From Cellulosimicrobium funkei (GTDB lineage: Bacteria; Actinomycetota; Actinomycetes; Actinomycetales; Cellulomonadaceae): a DNA stretch of 64,000 nucleotides. Made by a program: the position numbers and the translations under genes. The notes under the pieces were generated by a model, which saw only the letters and a list, made by a program, of their open reading frames with translations, made no database searches and was not told the origin of the DNA. The stretch covers positions 1-64,000 of the forward strand of contig NZ_JNBQ01000014.1 of the NCBI RefSeq assembly GCF_001019615.1, in the 5' to 3' direction. Shown one piece after another: positions 61,473-64,000 of this stretch. Numbering within the stretch: position 1 is the first letter of the stretch; each line of letters starts with the position of its first letter.

Positions 61473-61841
61473 CTAGGAGGCGGCCGCCGTCTCGCCGCGC
61501 AGGATCGACGTCATCTTCTTGCCCCGTGCGACCTCGTCGACGAGCTTGTCGAGGTAGCGGATCTTCTGCATGAGCGGGTCCTCGATGTCCTCGACGCGGA
61601 CGCCGCAGATCACCCCGGTGATGAGCGAGGCGTTCGGGTTCCACGCAGGCGCCCGGTCGAAGAACTCCTCGAGCGTGATCTCGTCCGCGAGCGCCTGCGC
61701 CAGGCCGGCGTCGTCGTAGCCGGTGAGCCAGCCGATGACCTGGTCGAGCTCGTCCGTCGTGCGCCCCTTGCGCTCCACCTTGGTCACGTAGAGCGGGTAG
61801 ATGCTCGCGAAGCTCATCCCGAAGATCCGGTGTCCCGCCAT
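61473..61841 (-). CDS. DUF2200 family protein
   Basis: 122 residues. MAGHRIFGMSFASIYPLYVTKVERKGRTTDELDQVIGWLTGY followed by EFFDRAPAWNPNASLITGVICGVRVEDIEDPLMQKIRYLDKLVDEVARGKKM is the complete DUF2200 pattern. No catalytic residues are known for the family. It converges with the VOC gene (10 bp between stops). Confidence 0.88.
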   Translation of the reverse strand: MAGHRIFGMSFASIYPLYVTKVERKGRTTDELDQVIGWLTGYDDAGLAQALADEITLEEFFDRAPAWNPNASLITGVICGVRVEDIEDPLMQKIRYLDKLVDEVARGKKMTSILRGETAAAS

Positions 61842-61922
61842 GGGTGTCCTCCTCCTGCCCGGCCGAGCCGATCGCCGGTTCAGCCCGTGCGGCCAGCCGA
61901 CACGACCACGCTACCGCGCGGC

Positions 61923-62498
61923 TCAGGCGGGTCGGGCTGCGACCACCCCGTGCGAGGCCTCGAGCCGGTCCACGAGCAGCGTGCCCGCCGCGACGAGCGG
62001 CACCAGCACGAGATTGCCCACGAGCATGGTGCGCAGGAACGGCAGGCCCGCGACATAGCTCGCGACGAGACCGTCGACGCCGGCCGGGTACCAGACGCCG
62101 CGACCCTGGAGCCAGACGCCGAAGTTGGTCCACGCGAAGAACCACAATGAGCCCGCGACCCCGAACGCCGCGCCCGCGCCGACGCGGCGCCAGCCGGTCG
62201 TGTTCCGTGCGAGCAGCGAGCCCAGCCCGACGACGAGCCACGCGCTCCAGGTGAACAGCGCGATCGCCGTGTTGCCGAGCACGACGTCGGACACGACCGT
62301 CACGGCGAGCGGCACGACGAAGGCCCAGCGCGAGCGCAGCAGGATCGTCGCCGCGAACGTCGCCGCGGTGACGAGCTCGAGGTTCGGCGGCGCGCCGAGG
62401 TCGGCGCGCACGAGCCGCCAGACGACGGCGAGCGCCGCGAGCGCGACGACGAGCGCGGGGCGCCACCAGCGCAGCGCCGTGCTCTCCGAGCGCGTCAC
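61923..62498 (-). CDS. ECF S-component-like membrane protein (DUF6580 type)
   Basis: 191 residues from GTG 62498, overlapping the lipoprotein stop (GTGA). About five to six hydrophobic helices (ALVVALAALAVVWRLV, ELVTAATFAATILLRSRWAFVVPLAVTVVSDVVLG, ALFTWSAWLVVGLGSLL, AGAAFGVAGSLWFFAWTNFGVWL, FLRTMLVGNLVLVPLVAAGTLLVD). The FFAWTNFGVWL and LPFLRTML segments recall small-solute S components of energy-coupling-factor transporters. No ATPase genes are nearby, so it would rely on a shared energising module. The substrate is unknown. Confidence 0.72.
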   Translation of the reverse strand: MTRSESTALRWWRPALVVALAALAVVWRLVRADLGAPPNLELVTAATFAATILLRSRWAFVVPLAVTVVSDVVLGNTAIALFTWSAWLVVGLGSLLARNTTGWRRVGAGAAFGVAGSLWFFAWTNFGVWLQGRGVWYPAGVDGLVASYVAGLPFLRTMLVGNLVLVPLVAAGTLLVDRLEASHGVVAARPA

Positions 62499-62971
62499 GA
62501 GGTGAAGGTCTCGAGCTTCCACGTGATCTCGTCCCCGTCCTCGGTCTCGAGGGATCCTGCTCCCACCGTAGCCATCTCGCCGTTGACGTACAGCGCCCAG
62601 AACTCGCTGTCCGGGTCGGCGGCGACGCCGTCGATCGCCGTGACGAACGCGTTCTCGCCCTCGCCGGTCACCTGGGCGGACGGGTCGGCCTCGAGCAGCA
62701 GGTCGAGCGCGGTCGTGCCGGCGCGGCCCTCGTAGGAGAGCTCCGGAGCGTCGTCGGTGTCGCCGGACTCGTCGTCGGACGCCTCGTCCGTCACGTCGTC
62801 CGTCGCGTCGTCGGCGGGCGCGCTCGTCTCCTCGCTCGCGGTCGACGTCGTGGCGTCGGTCTCGGGCTCGTCGGTCGACGAGCACCCGGCCAGCAGGCCC
62901 GCGGTGAGCAGGACGGCGGTCAGTGCGGTGAGCGGGCGTGCGGGGGTGTCGCGGAATGTTCGGAGGGTCAC
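62495..62971 (-). CDS. DUF4430 lipoprotein
   Basis: 158 residues from GTG 62971. Signal peptide with lipobox LAGC (Cys30), a Thr/Asp/Glu-rich spacer, then the DUF4430 domain GTTALDLLLEADPSAQV...AFVTAIDGVAADPDSEFWALYVNGEMATVGAGSLETEDGDEITWKLE, similar to the C-terminal half of transcobalamins. It is coupled to the S-component-like gene, so a lipoprotein-assisted uptake pair is inferred. Cobalamin is one candidate ligand but is not shown. Confidence 0.85.
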   Translation of the reverse strand: MTLRTFRDTPARPLTALTAVLLTAGLLAGCSSTDEPETDATTSTASEETSAPADDATDDVTDEASDDESGDTDDAPELSYEGRAGTTALDLLLEADPSAQVTGEGENAFVTAIDGVAADPDSEFWALYVNGEMATVGAGSLETEDGDEITWKLETFTS

Positions 62972-63035
62972 GACGCCAGCGTACGGAGCGCCCGGTGGGG
63001 CGCGCCCGGGCGCCCGCCTGTCGGACGACGCGACG

Positions 63036-63680
63036 TCACCCGATCTCCTCCCCGGCGACGGCCTTGGCGGCGAGCCGTTCCTCCTCGCTGACCTCCCAGA
63101 CCTCGTAGGCGGAGTGGAAGGCGAGGAGGATGATGCCGCACCCGAGCACGAGGTCCGGCCAGCCCGAGCCCGTCCAGGCGGTCACGAGGCCCATCGCGAT
63201 GACGGCGACGTTCACGAGGACGTCGTTGCGCGCCGAGAGGAACGCGGCCCGGCTGAGCGACCCGCCGTGGTGCCGCACACGCACCAGGAGCCACGCGCAC
63301 ACGCCGTTGACGACGATCGCCCCGAGCGAGGCGAGGACGAGCGGCACGACCTGGGGCGCCGTCGGGTCGCCGAAGCGCTGCACGGCCTCCCAGGCCGCGA
63401 AGAGGGCGGGTCCGAGGATGAGCAGCGCCATGACCTTGCCCAGCACGGCGCGCCGCGCGAGGGGGAAGCCCAGCGCGACGGCGATGAGCAGGTTGATCGC
63501 CGTGTCCTCGAGGAAGTCCACGCTGTCGGCGAGCAGCGACACCGATCCGGCCGCGAGCGCGACGGACAGCTCGACGACGAAGTACGCCAGGTTGAGCGCC
63601 GCGACGACCAGGACCACACGACGCAGACGGCGCGCGACGTCGGCCTCGTCGGGCCGGCGCGCGTCCTGTCCGGTGGTCAC
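63036..63680 (-). CDS. CDF-type cation transporter, membrane domain only
   Basis: 214 residues from GTG 63680. The six-helix cation diffusion facilitator domain has LNLAYFVVELSVALAAGSVSLLADSVDFLEDTAINLL (first metal site Asp residues) and SARNDVLVNVAVIAMGLV (second). The usual cytoplasmic C-terminal dimerisation domain is missing, because the chain ends soon after helix six with a short EEERLAAKAVAGEEIG tail. Such short forms export or sequester divalent metals. It starts 2 bp after the parE stop. Confidence 0.85.
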   Translation of the reverse strand: MTTGQDARRPDEADVARRLRRVVLVVAALNLAYFVVELSVALAAGSVSLLADSVDFLEDTAINLLIAVALGFPLARRAVLGKVMALLILGPALFAAWEAVQRFGDPTAPQVVPLVLASLGAIVVNGVCAWLLVRVRHHGGSLSRAAFLSARNDVLVNVAVIAMGLVTAWTGSGWPDLVLGCGIILLAFHSAYEVWEVSEEERLAAKAVAGEEIG

Positions 63681-63682
63681 CG

Positions 63683-64000
63683 TCAGACGTCGATGCGGGC
63701 GTGGTCCAGCTCGGCCGCCCCCGCGACGATGAACTCCTTGCGCGGCGCGACGTCGCTGCCCATGAGCAGCTCGAACACGCGCTCCGCCGCCTCGGCGTGC
63801 TCGGCCGTGACGCGGCGCAGGGTGCGGTGGCGCGGGTCCATCGTCGTCTCGGCGAGCTGGTCCGCGTCCATCTCCCCCAGGCCCTTGTACCGCTGGATGT
63901 CGTCCTTGTAGCGGCGCCCGGCCTTGTCGAGCTTCTTGAGGGTCGCGGCGAGCTCGGCCTCAGAGTACGTGTAGATGTACTCGTTCTTGCGGCGGCCGGC
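63683..64000 (-). CDS. parE: DNA topoisomerase IV subunit B (3' end, cut by window edge)
   Basis: The frame is open from the edge at 64000 to the stop at 63683. It encodes the last ~105 residues: KNEYIYTYSEAELAATLKKLD, DIQRYKGLGEMDADQLAETTMDPRHRTLRRV (the type II topoisomerase B signature near the C-terminus) and VFELLMGSDVAPRKEFIVAGA. The ending differs from actinobacterial GyrB, which favours ParE, as does the lack of dnaA/recF neighbours. It would pair with ParC to unlink chromosomes. Confidence 0.87.
   Translation of the reverse strand, partial: AGRRKNEYIYTYSEAELAATLKKLDKAGRRYKDDIQRYKGLGEMDADQLAETTMDPRHRTLRRVTAEHAEAAERVFELLMGSDVAPRKEFIVAGAAELDHARIDV

Overview
The window comes from a very GC-rich actinobacterium. 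Third codon positions are almost all G or C, and GTG starts and GTGA/ATGA stop-start overlaps are common. It carries a mycobacterial-type SOS box, two DtxR/IdeR-type iron boxes, an actinobacterial GlgA, a FabG-FabI pair, HelR and an OleBC fusion. This gene set fits the order Micrococcales (Cellulomonas/Cellulosimicrobium/Isoptericola-like). The genus is an inference. I saw no rRNA, tRNA, CRISPR array, insertion sequence or prophage. The content is mostly chromosomal core with a few accessory patches.

Layout. 0-2 kb: imuA'-imuB mutasome genes behind a perfect SOS box. 2-5.4 kb: YbaK-type deacylase, then HelR, an RNA polymerase rescue ATPase linked to rifamycin resistance, with a 25-bp palindrome upstream that resembles the rifamycin-associated element. 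5.4-10.8 kb: an iron-siderophore uptake locus (ATPase, lipoprotein, fused double permease, siderophore-interacting reductase) with two iron boxes. 10.8-20.5 kb: phosphatase-fold protein, nucleotidyltransferase, SRPBCC protein, lipase, a second HelD-type ATPase, an RNA methyltransferase and an unusual 1119-residue polytopic membrane hydrolase. 20.6-25.6 kb: P-type cation ATPase, GT2-GtrA fusion and a phosphodiester glycosidase. 25.7-28.4 kb: a sulfur/persulfide locus (CoA-disulfide-reductase-rhodanese fusion, rhodanese, 38-residue Cys-rich protein, CstR-like repressor) behind a 20-bp palindromic operator. 28.5-33.3 kb: TetR plus a heterodimeric ABC exporter. 33.5-37.2 kb: SPFH/NfeD pair, ABC ATPase and a conserved hypothetical gene. 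37.4-39.5 kb: a compositionally odd island with a possible SUKH-like protein and two exported proteins. 39.6-43.5 kb: divergent glgA and glgC, the latter with serB. 43.6-47.6 kb: fabG-fabI-sixA, divergent from DUF3099-Zn protein-SURF1, where SURF1 carries an apparent frameshift. 47.6-55.3 kb: ABC-F, metallopeptidase, GNAT and B12-dependent methionine synthase. 55.4-60 kb: oleA-oleBC-oleD for long-chain alkene synthesis. 60.3-64 kb: small enzymes, a DUF4430 lipoprotein with an S-component-like membrane protein, a CDF transporter and the 3' end of parE.

Regulatory reading. At least ten genes have a TANNNT or close -10 hexamer 6-8 nt before the start codon, which implies leaderless mRNAs. Strong hairpin terminators lie between several convergent pairs. 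Two intergenic spots (37.2 and 51.6 kb) share a nested four-copy inverted-repeat architecture that I cannot assign to a known element.
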